Assembly (NCBI GenBank): GCA_964527995.1
Contig: CAZGRP010000007.1
Location: forward strand, 59,152-123,151
Source: CAZGRP01 sp964527995
GTDB lineage: Bacteria; Zhuqueibacterota; Zhuqueibacteria; Oceanimicrobiales; CAZGRP01
Length of the DNA: 64,000 nt
Direction: 5' to 3'
Shown here: piece by piece, positions 41,459 through 50,385 of the stretch
Numbering within the stretch: position 1 is the first letter of the stretch
Layout of the letters: the number at the start of each line of letters is the position of its first letter
The notes under the pieces: model-generated
The model's input: only the letters and a program-made list of their open reading frames with translations
What the model was told of the DNA's origin: nothing
The model's database searches: none
Translations under genes and position numbers: made by a program

Positions 41459-43498
41459 ATGAGCAAACAACAATCATTGGAACTCAGCGAAGCTGAAATT
41501 GCTGTTCATTGGCAGGAAGAGGACTATGTATACCCGTCGGCCCAGTTCATCGCCCAGGCCAACTTGACCGACCCGAACATCCACGAACGCTTCAGCCTGG
41601 AGCATTTTCCAGAGTGCTTCAAAGAATACGCGGACATGCTCGACTGGTACCAGTATTGGCACACCACGCTCGATACCAGCGACGCCCCGTGCTGGAAATG
41701 GTTTGTGGGCGGAAAAATAAATGCCTGCTACAACTGCGTCGACCGGCATCTGCCCAAGTACAAGAATAAGGCCGCAATCATATATGTTCCCGAACCCGAA
41801 GACGAACCCCATTTGATCCTCACCTACCAGGAGCTCTACGTCAGGGTCAACGAACTGGCCGCGCTCCTCAGAGACTTTGCCGGGCTCAAGGCCGGGGATC
41901 GAGTGACGCTGCACATGCCGATGGTGCCCGAACTTCCCATCACCATGCTGGCATGCGCCCGGCTCGGGGTGATTCACTCCGAGGTCTACGGAGGGTTCAG
42001 TGGCAAGGCCTGCGGCGAGAGGATCGCCGATTCAGGCAGCCATGTCCTGATCACGATCGATGGCTATTACAGAGCAGGGAACCTGCTCGATCATAAGCGG
42101 AACGCCGACATCGCCGTGGAAGTGGCCGAGAAGGAAGGCCAGCCCGTGGACAAGGTTCTGGTCTGGAGACGCCATCCAGGAAAGTATGTCTCCAAGACCC
42201 CGATGGTCGAAGGCCGCGACTTCTTCATGGATGAACTGCTCAAGGACTTCCGCGGCCGGCGCGTGGATCCCGTGCCGATGCCGGCCGAAGCTCCTCTCTT
42301 CATCATGTACACCAGCGGCACCACCGGCAAGCCCAAAGGGTGTCAGCACAGCACCGGCGGCTACCTCGCCTATGTCACGGGTACTTCAAAGTACATCCAG
42401 GACATCCATCCCGAGGACGTGTACTGGTGCATGGCCGACATCGGTTGGATCACAGGCCACTCCTACATCGTCTACGGCCCTCTGGCGCTGGCGGCGACTT
42501 CCGTCATGTACGAGGGTGTCCCCACCTACCCTGACGCCGGACGGGCATGGCGGATCGCCGAGCGACTCGATGTCAACATCTTTCACACGGCGCCGACCAC
42601 CATCCGCATGCTGCGAAAAGCCGGCCCCGACGAGCCAAAGAAGTACGACTACCACTTCAAGCACATGACCACAGTCGGCGAGCCGATCGAGCCGGAGGTT
42701 TGGAGGTGGTACTACGAGGTCGTGGGCAAGGGCGAGGCCGTGATCGTCGACACCTGGTGGCAGACCGAAACAGGTGGTTTTCTGTGCAGCACATTGCCGG
42801 CACTCCAACCGATGAAGCCAGGCAGTGCCGGTCCGGGGATGCCCGGCATCCACCCGGTGATCTATGATGAAGAGGGAAACGAGATCCCGGCGGGATCGGG
42901 CAAGGCTGGCAACATCTGCATCAGGAATCCCTGGCCCGGCGCCTTCCAGACTATCTGGGGTGACCGCGATCGTTATGTCGCCCAATACTACTCCAAGTAC
43001 TGCAAGAACAAAGACAGCAAGGACTGGCGTGACTGGCCGTACTTCGCCGGTGACGCCGCCGTGCTCGCAAAAGACGGTTATTTCCGAATCCTGGGCCGCA
43101 TCGATGACGTGATCAATGTCTCCGGACATCGGCTCGGCACCAAGGAGATCGAGTCGGCGTGCCTGCTCGTCGATGAAGTCGCAGAAGCCTCGGTGGTGCC
43201 GGTGGCCGATGAACTCAAGGGGCGCGTTCCCGATGTCTACGTGTCTCTGAAGCCCGGCTACGAGCCGAGCAAGGAAGTCGAGGAGGCCGTATCGAAATCT
43301 ATCGAGAGCGCCATCGGCAAGATCGCCCGGCCGAAACATGTCTACGTGGTTCCCGACATGCCGAAGACCCGGTCTGGGAAGATCATGCGCCGTGTGCTGG
43401 CGGCGATCTCGAACCGCTCCGACATCGGCGACGTCACCACCCTGGCGAATCCAGGGGTTGTCGAGGAAATCAGAAAAATGGTGCAAGAAGGGGCATAA
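41459..43498 (+). CDS. acs: Acetyl-coenzyme A synthetase (AMP-forming)
   Basis: Acs makes acetyl-CoA from acetate, ATP and CoA by an acetyl-AMP intermediate. The protein of 679 residues shows the P-loop YTSGTTGKPKGCQHS, the motif DTWWQTETGG, YFAGDAAVLAKDGYF, LGRIDDVINVSGHRLGTKEI, and the acetylation-regulated Lys in MPKTRSGKIMRR. I place the start at the ATG preceded by GGGAGGTG rather than at the upstream end of the open frame. The W in the motif DTWWQTETG favours short-chain acyl (acetate/propionate) substrates. Confidence 0.93.
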   Translation: MSKQQSLELSEAEIAVHWQEEDYVYPSAQFIAQANLTDPNIHERFSLEHFPECFKEYADMLDWYQYWHTTLDTSDAPCWKWFVGGKINACYNCVDRHLPKYKNKAAIIYVPEPEDEPHLILTYQELYVRVNELAALLRDFAGLKAGDRVTLHMPMVPELPITMLACARLGVIHSEVYGGFSGKACGERIADSGSHVLITIDGYYRAGNLLDHKRNADIAVEVAEKEGQPVDKVLVWRRHPGKYVSKTPMVEGRDFFMDELLKDFRGRRVDPVPMPAEAPLFIMYTSGTTGKPKGCQHSTGGYLAYVTGTSKYIQDIHPEDVYWCMADIGWITGHSYIVYGPLALAATSVMYEGVPTYPDAGRAWRIAERLDVNIFHTAPTTIRMLRKAGPDEPKKYDYHFKHMTTVGEPIEPEVWRWYYEVVGKGEAVIVDTWWQTETGGFLCSTLPALQPMKPGSAGPGMPGIHPVIYDEEGNEIPAGSGKAGNICIRNPWPGAFQTIWGDRDRYVAQYYSKYCKNKDSKDWRDWPYFAGDAAVLAKDGYFRILGRIDDVINVSGHRLGTKEIESACLLVDEVAEASVVPVADELKGRVPDVYVSLKPGYEPSKEVEEAVSKSIESAIGKIARPKHVYVVPDMPKTRSGKIMRRVLAAISNRSDIGDVTTLANPGVVEEIRKMVQEGA

Positions 43499-43561
43499 AC
43501 GCCGTCGAGCCGCTCCCGGCTCCGCTGGCGCCGGTCCCGTACTGGAAATGGAAAGGTCGAC

Positions 43562-44293
43562 GTGGAGCTTCAGGGCAGAGTTTCCTTGGTCACGGGGGCA
43601 GGGCGCCGGCTCGGCCGCGCCATCGCCCTCGGCCTTGCCCGCCGCGGGTCGAGCATTGCGGTCCATTTCCATCAAGACGCAACCGGCGCCGAGGACACGG
43701 CAGCCAAGACCAGAGAGTTCGGCGTCGAGGCCGAGATCGTGCAAGCCGATCTATCTCAGCCCGAACAGGCTGAGAACCTGGTCGCCGAAGTCGTGAGGAT
43801 CTTTGGGCGCATCGACGTTCTCATCAACAATGCGGCGATCTACTCTCGGACGCCGCTGGGTCAGGTGACGCGTGATGATTGGGACAGATTGTTGAATCTC
43901 AACCTGCGCGGTGCGTTCTTTTGTGCTCAAGCCGCAGGGGTCGCCATGAAACACCAGGGTTCCGGCAAGATTGTCAATATCGCTGATGTCGCCGGACTCG
44001 ACCCCTGGCCTGGCTATATCCCTTACAGCATTTCCAAGGCCGGCCTCATTGCAATGACGACCGGTATGGCCAAGGCCCTGGCGCCAGAAGTGACGATCAA
44101 CGCTGTGGCGCCAGGGACGGTGCTCCTCCGGCATGAGGCCGCCGAGGAAGCGGAAAAACTGATAGAACTGAGTCTCCTGAAGAAAGTCGGCACACCGGAA
44201 GATGTCGTCGCCGCCGTTCTTTTCTTGATCGAGGGCAGCGACTTCGTGACCGGCGACGTGCTTCGCGTCGATGGAGGTCGACTTCTCCTCTGA
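43562..44293 (+). CDS. SDR oxidoreductase, pteridine-reductase-like (PTR1/FolM type)
   Basis: The NADP-type Rossmann motif TGAGRRLGRAIA (residues 11-22) has the Arg found in pteridine reductases. The catalytic region has Asp 142 where most SDRs have Ser (VNIADVAG), with Tyr 155 and Lys 159 in YSISK. An Asp-Tyr-Lys set is characteristic of PTR1 and FolM, which reduce dihydrobiopterin or dihydrofolate. The start is GTG, 63 bases after acs. Another SDR role is possible. Confidence 0.85.
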   Translation: MELQGRVSLVTGAGRRLGRAIALGLARRGSSIAVHFHQDATGAEDTAAKTREFGVEAEIVQADLSQPEQAENLVAEVVRIFGRIDVLINNAAIYSRTPLGQVTRDDWDRLLNLNLRGAFFCAQAAGVAMKHQGSGKIVNIADVAGLDPWPGYIPYSISKAGLIAMTTGMAKALAPEVTINAVAPGTVLLRHEAAEEAEKLIELSLLKKVGTPEDVVAAVLFLIEGSDFVTGDVLRVDGGRLLL

Positions 44294-44663
44294 TCCTGTC
44301 CGCCGACAACCGCCACCACGCGCTCACCTTTGACCCGATCCGGCCGCCAGGCCGAATTCTGTGAGGAGAGATTTGAGGCTCTGAACACAAGCGGATGCCG
44401 CGGTGCCGGCCGGCGCCAGCGCGTTCGTCCGCCGGAGCCATGACTCTCCCTTCCTCCCTGCAGTTCGCCGCGCATCTGCACGGCTTGCCGGCTGGTTTCG
44501 CTCGCCTCCCACGAAGGATGCCGGGCGAAGCAACGGCCGTTTTCGGCCCAAACCGGACGGCCACTTCAGTATTGCCGATGTTTTCGCCTGCGTGCATGAC
44601 GGCCCGTGGATCGACACCGCGAATGAAGATGGTAGATGATGATGAACTAAGCGAGGTGCGAAA
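44294..44663. other. Gap with no convincing gene
   Basis: The 370 bases between the SDR and the cytidylyltransferase gene hold only short open frames with arginine-rich, low-likelihood translations. A frame at 44403-44639 (ending IADVFACVHDGPWIDTANED) looks somewhat protein-like but has no ribosome binding site and no recognised domain. No promoter or terminator stands out. Confidence 0.5.
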
Positions 44664-46100
44664 GTGATGATTCAAAAGAAACGGAAACCAACGGCTGTGA
44701 TCTTGAGTGCGGGAGCCGGAAATCGCATGCGGTATGCCAATGGCGGCACTCCGAAACCCCTCATCCGGCTCCTGGGGAGAAGCCTGCTTGAACGAACGAT
44801 CCTCTCCTGCCGCGAGGCAGGCGTCACCGACTTCTTAGTTGTGGTGGGACATCAGAAACAGAGAGTGACCGGCTACGCCAAGACGCTCGAACAGAGATAC
44901 CCGGACATCACGATCCAGGTGGTCGAGAATCCATCATGGCAACTTGGCAACGGCACCTCGGCGCTGGCATGCGAGCCGTATCTGTCCGAACCGTTCCTTT
45001 TGTTGATGTGTGATCATGTCTTCGACCCCGTTATTCTGGAGCGACTGCTGAGCGTCCAACTGGACTACGGCGAATGCCTGCTGGCCGTCGACCGCGAGAT
45101 GGACGAGAGCCTCGACGTTCACGAAGCCACCAAGGTCTACATCGAAAACGGCCGCATCCGCTCGATCGGAAAGCGCGTGTTTCCTTCCAACGGTGTCGAC
45201 ACCGGGCTCTTCCTCTGCCAGCCGGTCCTCTTCAACGCCCTGCGGGAAGCCCAGCAAGAGGGTGATTTCACCCTCAGCGGTGGAGTGCGCAAGCTGATCG
45301 AAAGCGGCAGAATGCGCTGGGTGCCGGCCGATGGCCTCTTCTGGCACGACGTGGACACACCGGAGAACCTGCTCCAGGCACGCCAGCGTCTTCTTGTCGG
45401 GCTGTCGAAGCCCTCCGAGGATGGCTGGTTCTCGGCACGGCTCAATCGCCTGCTCTCCCGGCGGATCTCGGGCAAGCTGGCCGAATGGAGGGTGCCACCG
45501 AATGCCATCACCATCGTCAGCTTCCTGCTCGCTGTCGCCGGGGGGCTCCTTTTCGCACTGGCCGGCTACGCCTATACCCTGCTCGCAGGTCTCTTGGTTC
45601 AGATCGCATCTGTGGTGGACGGTTGCGATGGCGAGGTCGCCCGACTCAACTTCGAGAGAAGCCCATACGGCGCCTGGCTCGACACCGTGCTCGACCGCTA
45701 CGCCGATGCCGCCATCGCCACCGGCATCACCTACGCATACTGGCAGAGCCATCCCGGCGCCCTGCCATGGATCGCCGGCATCGCCGCCGCCGTCGGGTTC
45801 CTGATGAGCAGCTACACCATTAAAGAGTATTCCATTCGGTTCCGCCAGGACCTTCGGGAGACCGGGCTCGGCAAGCTTCGCAAACGAGACGCCCGCCTGT
45901 TCCTCCTCCTGGCCGGAGCAGTCGTGAATCGCCCTTTCGAGGCGCTGTTGATCGTCGGCCTGCTCTCTCACCTCTACGTTGCCTGGCGACTGGTGGCCGG
46001 CTACAGAGACATCCTGAGCAAGAGAAAACGCCGCCGGTTGGAGGGCCGCCTCCTCCTGCCCGCTTCCATGGACGAGCCGACACGCCAGGCCGTGGCCTAG
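44664..46100 (+). CDS. Bifunctional nucleotidyltransferase / CDP-alcohol phosphotransferase (IPCT-DIPPS-like)
   Basis: Residues 1-240 are a sugar-phosphate nucleotidyltransferase: AVILSAGAGNRM, TPKPLIRLLG and LLLMCDHVFD. Residues 280-470 form a membrane CDP-alcohol phosphotransferase with a perfect DxxDGxxARx8Gx3Dx3D motif (Asp 319, 322, 340 and 344). This fusion matches inositol-1-phosphate cytidylyltransferase/di-myo-inositol-phosphate phosphate synthase. That enzyme makes the solute di-myo-inositol phosphate in many thermophiles. No inositol-1-phosphate synthase is in the window, so an inositol phospholipid or another product is possible. GAGGTG precedes GTG 44664 and ATG 44667. Confidence 0.85.
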   Translation: MMIQKKRKPTAVILSAGAGNRMRYANGGTPKPLIRLLGRSLLERTILSCREAGVTDFLVVVGHQKQRVTGYAKTLEQRYPDITIQVVENPSWQLGNGTSALACEPYLSEPFLLLMCDHVFDPVILERLLSVQLDYGECLLAVDREMDESLDVHEATKVYIENGRIRSIGKRVFPSNGVDTGLFLCQPVLFNALREAQQEGDFTLSGGVRKLIESGRMRWVPADGLFWHDVDTPENLLQARQRLLVGLSKPSEDGWFSARLNRLLSRRISGKLAEWRVPPNAITIVSFLLAVAGGLLFALAGYAYTLLAGLLVQIASVVDGCDGEVARLNFERSPYGAWLDTVLDRYADAAIATGITYAYWQSHPGALPWIAGIAAAVGFLMSSYTIKEYSIRFRQDLRETGLGKLRKRDARLFLLLAGAVVNRPFEALLIVGLLSHLYVAWRLVAGYRDILSKRKRRRLEGRLLLPASMDEPTRQAVA

Positions 46101-46177
46101 AGCGGCACGCGGCCCCTCCCAAGGGCCAACGACTTCTTACTGCTCGCGGAGGAAGCCGAGGGCTGATGCAAGGAGCA

Positions 46178-46214
46178 GGAACCTTTGGAAGATTTCAGAC
46201 CTTCCAAAGGTTCC
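46178..46214. repeat. Perfect 14-bp palindrome with 9-base loop
   Basis: GGAACCTTTGGAAG (46178-46191) is exactly inverted at 46201-46214. Outside it GGGCTG (46160-46165) also pairs with CAGCCC (46220-46225). No T-run follows, so it is not a standard terminator. It lies in the 294-base gap between the IPCT-like and TetR genes and may be a dispersed palindrome or an RNA end structure. Confidence 0.6.
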
Positions 46215-46317
46215 CTCGCCAGCCCAACAGCCCGGCAGACAGGCACAGCTCCACCCTTTCCCTTCCCGCTCCTCCCTCCGATCCCCCGCTGCTTCGCATT
46301 GCACGGACAATTTCCTC

Positions 46318-46360
46318 TTGACATGAGTCGACTCATTGGTTATATTTCGACCAATGAGTC
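46318..46360 (+). promoter_or_regulatory. Promoter and operator of the TetR/MMPL operon
   Basis: TTGACA (46318-46323), 17 bases, then TATATT (46341-46346). The 11-base arms GACTCATTGGT (46330-46340) and ACCAATGAGTC (46350-46360) are perfectly inverted around the -10. A second palindrome, ATGAGTCGACTCAT, covers 46323-46336. This layout suits repression by the encoded TetR protein. Confidence 0.8.
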
Positions 46361-46394
46361 GAAAACCAACCAATCGGTCTACAGGCGATCAATC

Positions 46395-47003
46395 ATGACA
46401 CTCGTGCAGCGACGCCTGGAGGAGAAGCAGCACCGCATCGAAAGCATCGCGAAGGCGGCCCTGGACATCTTTTCCGAGAAGGGCTATTCCGATTGCAACA
46501 TGAATGACATCGCCGCCAGAGCGCGCCTGGGTAAAGCCACCCTCTACTACTACTTCCCCACCAAAGAGGCGCTCTTCCGTTATCTGATCCGTCGCGAGAC
46601 GGCTTCTTTCTACCATCAGGCCGCAGAGAAGGTCAAGGAAGCCCGGCGGCCGCAGGATGCACTGCATTCGCTGATGTTCTTCTACCTCGACTACTTCACC
46701 CTGCGGCCGGAGCTGTTGCGCCTCTTCTTCCCCATCGGCCGGAGCTCTCCCCTGGTGCTGCAGCCCGACCGCCAGTGGGAGGAGGAAGCGGAATCGCTGC
46801 GCCGGCCACTGGAGGAGCACCTGCGCCGTCTCTTCCAGGATGTCCGCATCGGTGTCTCGAGCGACGACCTTGTAAGGCTGCTTCGGACCTTCCTCATCGG
46901 GGCCAGTGTCAAGCTCGTGCAGGGATACTCTCCCGACAGCCTGCGCAGTGAAGCGAACCTGTTCATGCGCCTCGTCGAGAACCTGATTGGAGACGGGGCA
47001 TAA
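46395..47003 (+). CDS. TetR family transcriptional regulator
   Basis: The N-terminal DNA-binding helices read AKAALDIFSEKGYSDCNMND and ARLGKATLYYYFPTKEALF, the TetR signature. The C-terminal ligand domain is helical and cannot be assigned. The frame is open from well upstream, but the promoter lies inside that stretch, so the ATG at 46395 is taken (202 residues). The operator-like palindrome 35 bases upstream suggests autoregulation and control of the downstream export genes. Confidence 0.9.
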   Translation: MTLVQRRLEEKQHRIESIAKAALDIFSEKGYSDCNMNDIAARARLGKATLYYYFPTKEALFRYLIRRETASFYHQAAEKVKEARRPQDALHSLMFFYLDYFTLRPELLRLFFPIGRSSPLVLQPDRQWEEEAESLRRPLEEHLRRLFQDVRIGVSSDDLVRLLRTFLIGASVKLVQGYSPDSLRSEANLFMRLVENLIGDGA

Positions 47004-47010
47004 CCTGACC

Positions 47011-49425
47011 ATGAGACGATTCCTGAAGTGGGTGATCGACCATCCATGGTCGACCATTCTCGGGCTGCTGGTGGTGACTCTGCTGTTCGGATACCAGATG
47101 CGGCGGCTGCGAGTCGAAACCGACATCACCAAGTCGTTGCCTCAGTCCATCCCAGCCAAGCGGCTCTACGATCGCATGGCGGAGATCTTCCCCTCCAAAG
47201 ACTTCATCATGGTCATCTACGAAAGCGATTCTCTCTTCTCCGTACCCTCGCTGCGCGTGCTCGACGAGCTCACCCAGCAACTGGAAGCCTTCCCCGAACT
47301 CTACAGCGTCATCAGCCCGACGAACGTCAAGATCATCCGCAGCAGCGACCAGGGTATGGAGGTCAAGGAGGCACTTCTCGCTCCGCCGAGCACCGATCGC
47401 GACGTGCAGCTTTTCCAGACTCGACTTTACTCCAACCCCATCTTCGTCCGCAACCTTGTCAGCCGTGATCGCAGGGCAGCCGGCATCCTCCTCTTCCTCC
47501 ACAATGATATCGATGCCAAAAAGTTCGCCGGCCGTCTATTGCAGTTCCTGGAGAGCTTCAAGAGAGAGTACCCGGTCAACCTGTTCGCGGCAGGTACACC
47601 GGTAGTCAACTACTACCTGAGCGAAGGTGTGGCCCGGGACATGCGCATCTTCTTCAATGCCGGCATTGCCCTGATCATCTTGCTGTTGCTGCTGATTTTC
47701 CGAAGCCTGCGCGGCGTTCTCATCCCGACCGTCGTCGTCCTCAGCAGTGTCCTTTGGACGCTCGGCTTCATGGCCAGTGTCGGAGTTCCCCTGTCGCACT
47801 CCACCGAGATGCTACCCATTCTGCTCATAGCGATCGGCATCGCCGACAGTATCCATATCCTCACGCATTACTACCAGCGTGCTCCCGACAACACCGACCG
47901 CAGAGACCTTGTCTACACCACGATGGCCGAGCTCGCTGCCCCGCTTGTGATGACCTCGCTGACAACCATGGCCGGATTCCTGGCGTTGAACACCAGCCAC
48001 ATGGAATCGCTCATGCAGCTTGGCATCTTCAGCGCTTTCGGAGTCCTTGTGGCCTTGATCTGGTCACTGACCTTCGTGCCAGCCGTCCTCTGCCTGTTGA
48101 AAATCCGCACCCGGCGCGGCGGCCTGCGAGGAGAGTTTCCTCTCAGCCGGTGGATGCACCGCTATGGCACCGCCCTGATGGAGCATCGCCGGGTGGTGCT
48201 GGCCGGCATCGGTGGCGTTGTGTTGATATCCTTTCTCGGCTTCCCTCGACTCTATGTCGAGTCCAGTGCGGCGGGCCAGTTTCCCAGAAACCACCCCGTA
48301 CGGCAGGCCATCGAATACGTGGACCGTCACTTTGCCGGTACCCAGACTTTCCAGATTGTCGTCGAAGGCAATGCCCCGGGCGCCATCAAGACCCCGGTCG
48401 TTCTGGCGAAGATGGATTCCCTGGAGAGATTCGCCGAGTCGCTGCCCCATGTCGGCAGCACCCTGTCCCTCGCCGACTTTGTCAGGCTCATGAACCGGGT
48501 GATGCACGGCGGCGATCCGGCCTACGACCGCATTCCGGCGCCGGTGGAAAAAGAAACCGGGGTGTTCTATGAAAAGCGGAACGGCCGCGAAGTGCCGGTC
48601 ACGCGCACATTCGAAGTCTCTGGCGAACACCTGATCGCGCAGTACCTGCAGCTTTATGAGATGTCCACTCGCCCGGAGGAGTTTGCCCAGTTTGTTGACT
48701 ACGACTACGAAAATGCCAAGATCACCGTCTTCATCGACAGCGACCGCGGCTCCGTGCTGCGCCGGGTCGACCGCGACCTGCACGACTACATCCAGAAGCA
48801 TTTCGGCGACCTTCGCGCCGATGTCACCGGCATGGCCAAACTGGTGCTGGTCGTGCGCGACATGGTGGTGCGCGGCCAGTTCTGGAGCATCCTCACCTCC
48901 CTCGTGCTCGTGTGGTTTCTCGCCACCCTGATGTTCCGATCGCCTTTGCTCGGCGTCTACAACACCCTGCCCCTCTTTTTCGGCATGTTCCTCAACTTCG
49001 CCGTGATGGGGTGGTTCCGTATCCCCCTCGATATCGAAACCATGGTGACTTCAAGCCTGGCCATCGGCGTCGGCGTTGACTACGCCATCCACTTCATCCA
49101 TCGCTACCGCATGCGCGTGCGCAGCGGCGATGACTTCGAGGCGGCGGTGCCGGCCACCATGGCAAGCGCCGGCGTAGCCATTCTGTTCAACTCGCTCACC
49201 GTGGCCGCAGGCTTCGGATTGATCATCTTGTCCTCGTTCAAGGGCGTGCGCTCCATGGGGCTGTTGCTGGCCCTGACCATGCTGACCACCGCCTTCGGCG
49301 CCCTCACCATCCTGCCCGTGCTCTTCGCCACCTTCCGGCCCCGTGTCCTGGCTCGCACGGGCCGCGGCGGCCGCCACGAGGATACGCCGGCCTTTCCACA
49401 AGGCACACCCCATTTCGCCGACTGA
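47011..49425 (+). CDS. MMPL/RND family transporter
   Basis: The 804-residue protein begins with a membrane helix and a periplasmic loop, followed by a sterol-sensing-like membrane bundle with MLPILLIAIGIADSIHILTH. A second half repeats this (MVTSSLAIGVGVDYAIHFIH). This two-half architecture with GxxD/S-IH motifs is typical of the RND superfamily MMPL/HpnN group that moves lipids across the envelope. It starts 7 bases after tetR. Substrate unknown; downstream partners point to transport to the outer membrane. Confidence 0.9.
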   Translation: MRRFLKWVIDHPWSTILGLLVVTLLFGYQMRRLRVETDITKSLPQSIPAKRLYDRMAEIFPSKDFIMVIYESDSLFSVPSLRVLDELTQQLEAFPELYSVISPTNVKIIRSSDQGMEVKEALLAPPSTDRDVQLFQTRLYSNPIFVRNLVSRDRRAAGILLFLHNDIDAKKFAGRLLQFLESFKREYPVNLFAAGTPVVNYYLSEGVARDMRIFFNAGIALIILLLLLIFRSLRGVLIPTVVVLSSVLWTLGFMASVGVPLSHSTEMLPILLIAIGIADSIHILTHYYQRAPDNTDRRDLVYTTMAELAAPLVMTSLTTMAGFLALNTSHMESLMQLGIFSAFGVLVALIWSLTFVPAVLCLLKIRTRRGGLRGEFPLSRWMHRYGTALMEHRRVVLAGIGGVVLISFLGFPRLYVESSAAGQFPRNHPVRQAIEYVDRHFAGTQTFQIVVEGNAPGAIKTPVVLAKMDSLERFAESLPHVGSTLSLADFVRLMNRVMHGGDPAYDRIPAPVEKETGVFYEKRNGREVPVTRTFEVSGEHLIAQYLQLYEMSTRPEEFAQFVDYDYENAKITVFIDSDRGSVLRRVDRDLHDYIQKHFGDLRADVTGMAKLVLVVRDMVVRGQFWSILTSLVLVWFLATLMFRSPLLGVYNTLPLFFGMFLNFAVMGWFRIPLDIETMVTSSLAIGVGVDYAIHFIHRYRMRVRSGDDFEAAVPATMASAGVAILFNSLTVAAGFGLIILSSFKGVRSMGLLLALTMLTTAFGALTILPVLFATFRPRVLARTGRGGRHEDTPAFPQGTPHFAD

Positions 49426-49470
49426 GACTTGGCACCGGCGCGAGGACTCTTCGACAAGGGAGGTAGAACG

Positions 49471-50331
49471 ATGAGGGATTTCGACGGCAGGCACCAGCAA
49501 GAACGGAGCGATGTCATGTCTCGGAAAAATCTCTCCCGCTGGCTCATCCTGTGGATGGCGGTGATACCGGCTCTCGCCATGGCCGCGCAGGCCGGCGCTC
49601 AGCGCCTCGACGGCCGAAAGATCATGGAAAAAGTGCTCCAGGGAAGCACATGGAACGACATGCAGGCCGATGTCACTCTGGTTGTGACCAACGCTCGCGG
49701 AGCCAGAAGGGTGCGCAAAATCAAGCTCCACTCAAGAAAGAGAACCGAAAACGAGAGCGATCTGTTGATGCGCTTCGTCTCCCCTGCCGACGTCGCCGGC
49801 ACCGGGTTCCTGGTGATCGAGCACTCCCGCCGCGACGACGACCGCTACGTCTTCCTGCCGGCGCTGCGGCGAACCAAGCGGATCTCCTCCAGCGGCAAGG
49901 GAGGCAACTTCATGGGCAGCGATTTTTCCTACTACGACATCGGCAAGCCCAAGCTCGATGACTGGCTTTACCTGAACGCCACAGAAGACACACTCGATGG
50001 GGTGCCCTGCTACAGGATCGTCGCCAAACCAGCCACACCGCAACTGCAGAGAGACATCGGCTACAGCCAACTCATACACTGGGTTCGCAAGGACAATCTC
50101 ACCGTCATCAAGACCGAATACTATGATCGCCGCGGCAAACTCTGGAAGGTGTTGACGGTGCCCCGGCTGGAAAAAATCGCCGGCGTCTGGTTTCAGACGG
50201 ATCTGGTGATGCGCAACGTCCAGGATCACCGCACCAGCGAGATGATCTTCGAGAACATCGAAGTGAACCAGCACCTGCCGAAACGCTTGTTCACGCAGCG
50301 ATACCTGGAACGCTGGCATTCGGGTGGGTGA
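49471..50331 (+). CDS. Outer membrane lipoprotein-sorting (LolA-like) protein
   Basis: The protein of 286 residues begins with about 16 charged residues, then a signal peptide (LSRWLILWMAVIPALAMAAQ, cut near AGAQ). The mature part has the LolA/LppX-like fold, with LLMRFVSPADVAGTGFLVIE and KRISSSGKGGNFMGSDFSYY, typical of LolA-like partners of MMPL exporters. The ribosome binding site GGGAGG precedes ATG 49471; ATG 49516 (MSRKNLSRW) is possible. It could carry a lipid from the transporter to the outer membrane. Confidence 0.87.
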   Translation: MRDFDGRHQQERSDVMSRKNLSRWLILWMAVIPALAMAAQAGAQRLDGRKIMEKVLQGSTWNDMQADVTLVVTNARGARRVRKIKLHSRKRTENESDLLMRFVSPADVAGTGFLVIEHSRRDDDRYVFLPALRRTKRISSSGKGGNFMGSDFSYYDIGKPKLDDWLYLNATEDTLDGVPCYRIVAKPATPQLQRDIGYSQLIHWVRKDNLTVIKTEYYDRRGKLWKVLTVPRLEKIAGVWFQTDLVMRNVQDHRTSEMIFENIEVNQHLPKRLFTQRYLERWHSGG

Positions 50332-50385
50332 TCTCCGCGAGGTGGCCGCCGCCCTCTTGCCGGCGGTCACCTCAGCTATCCTGCC

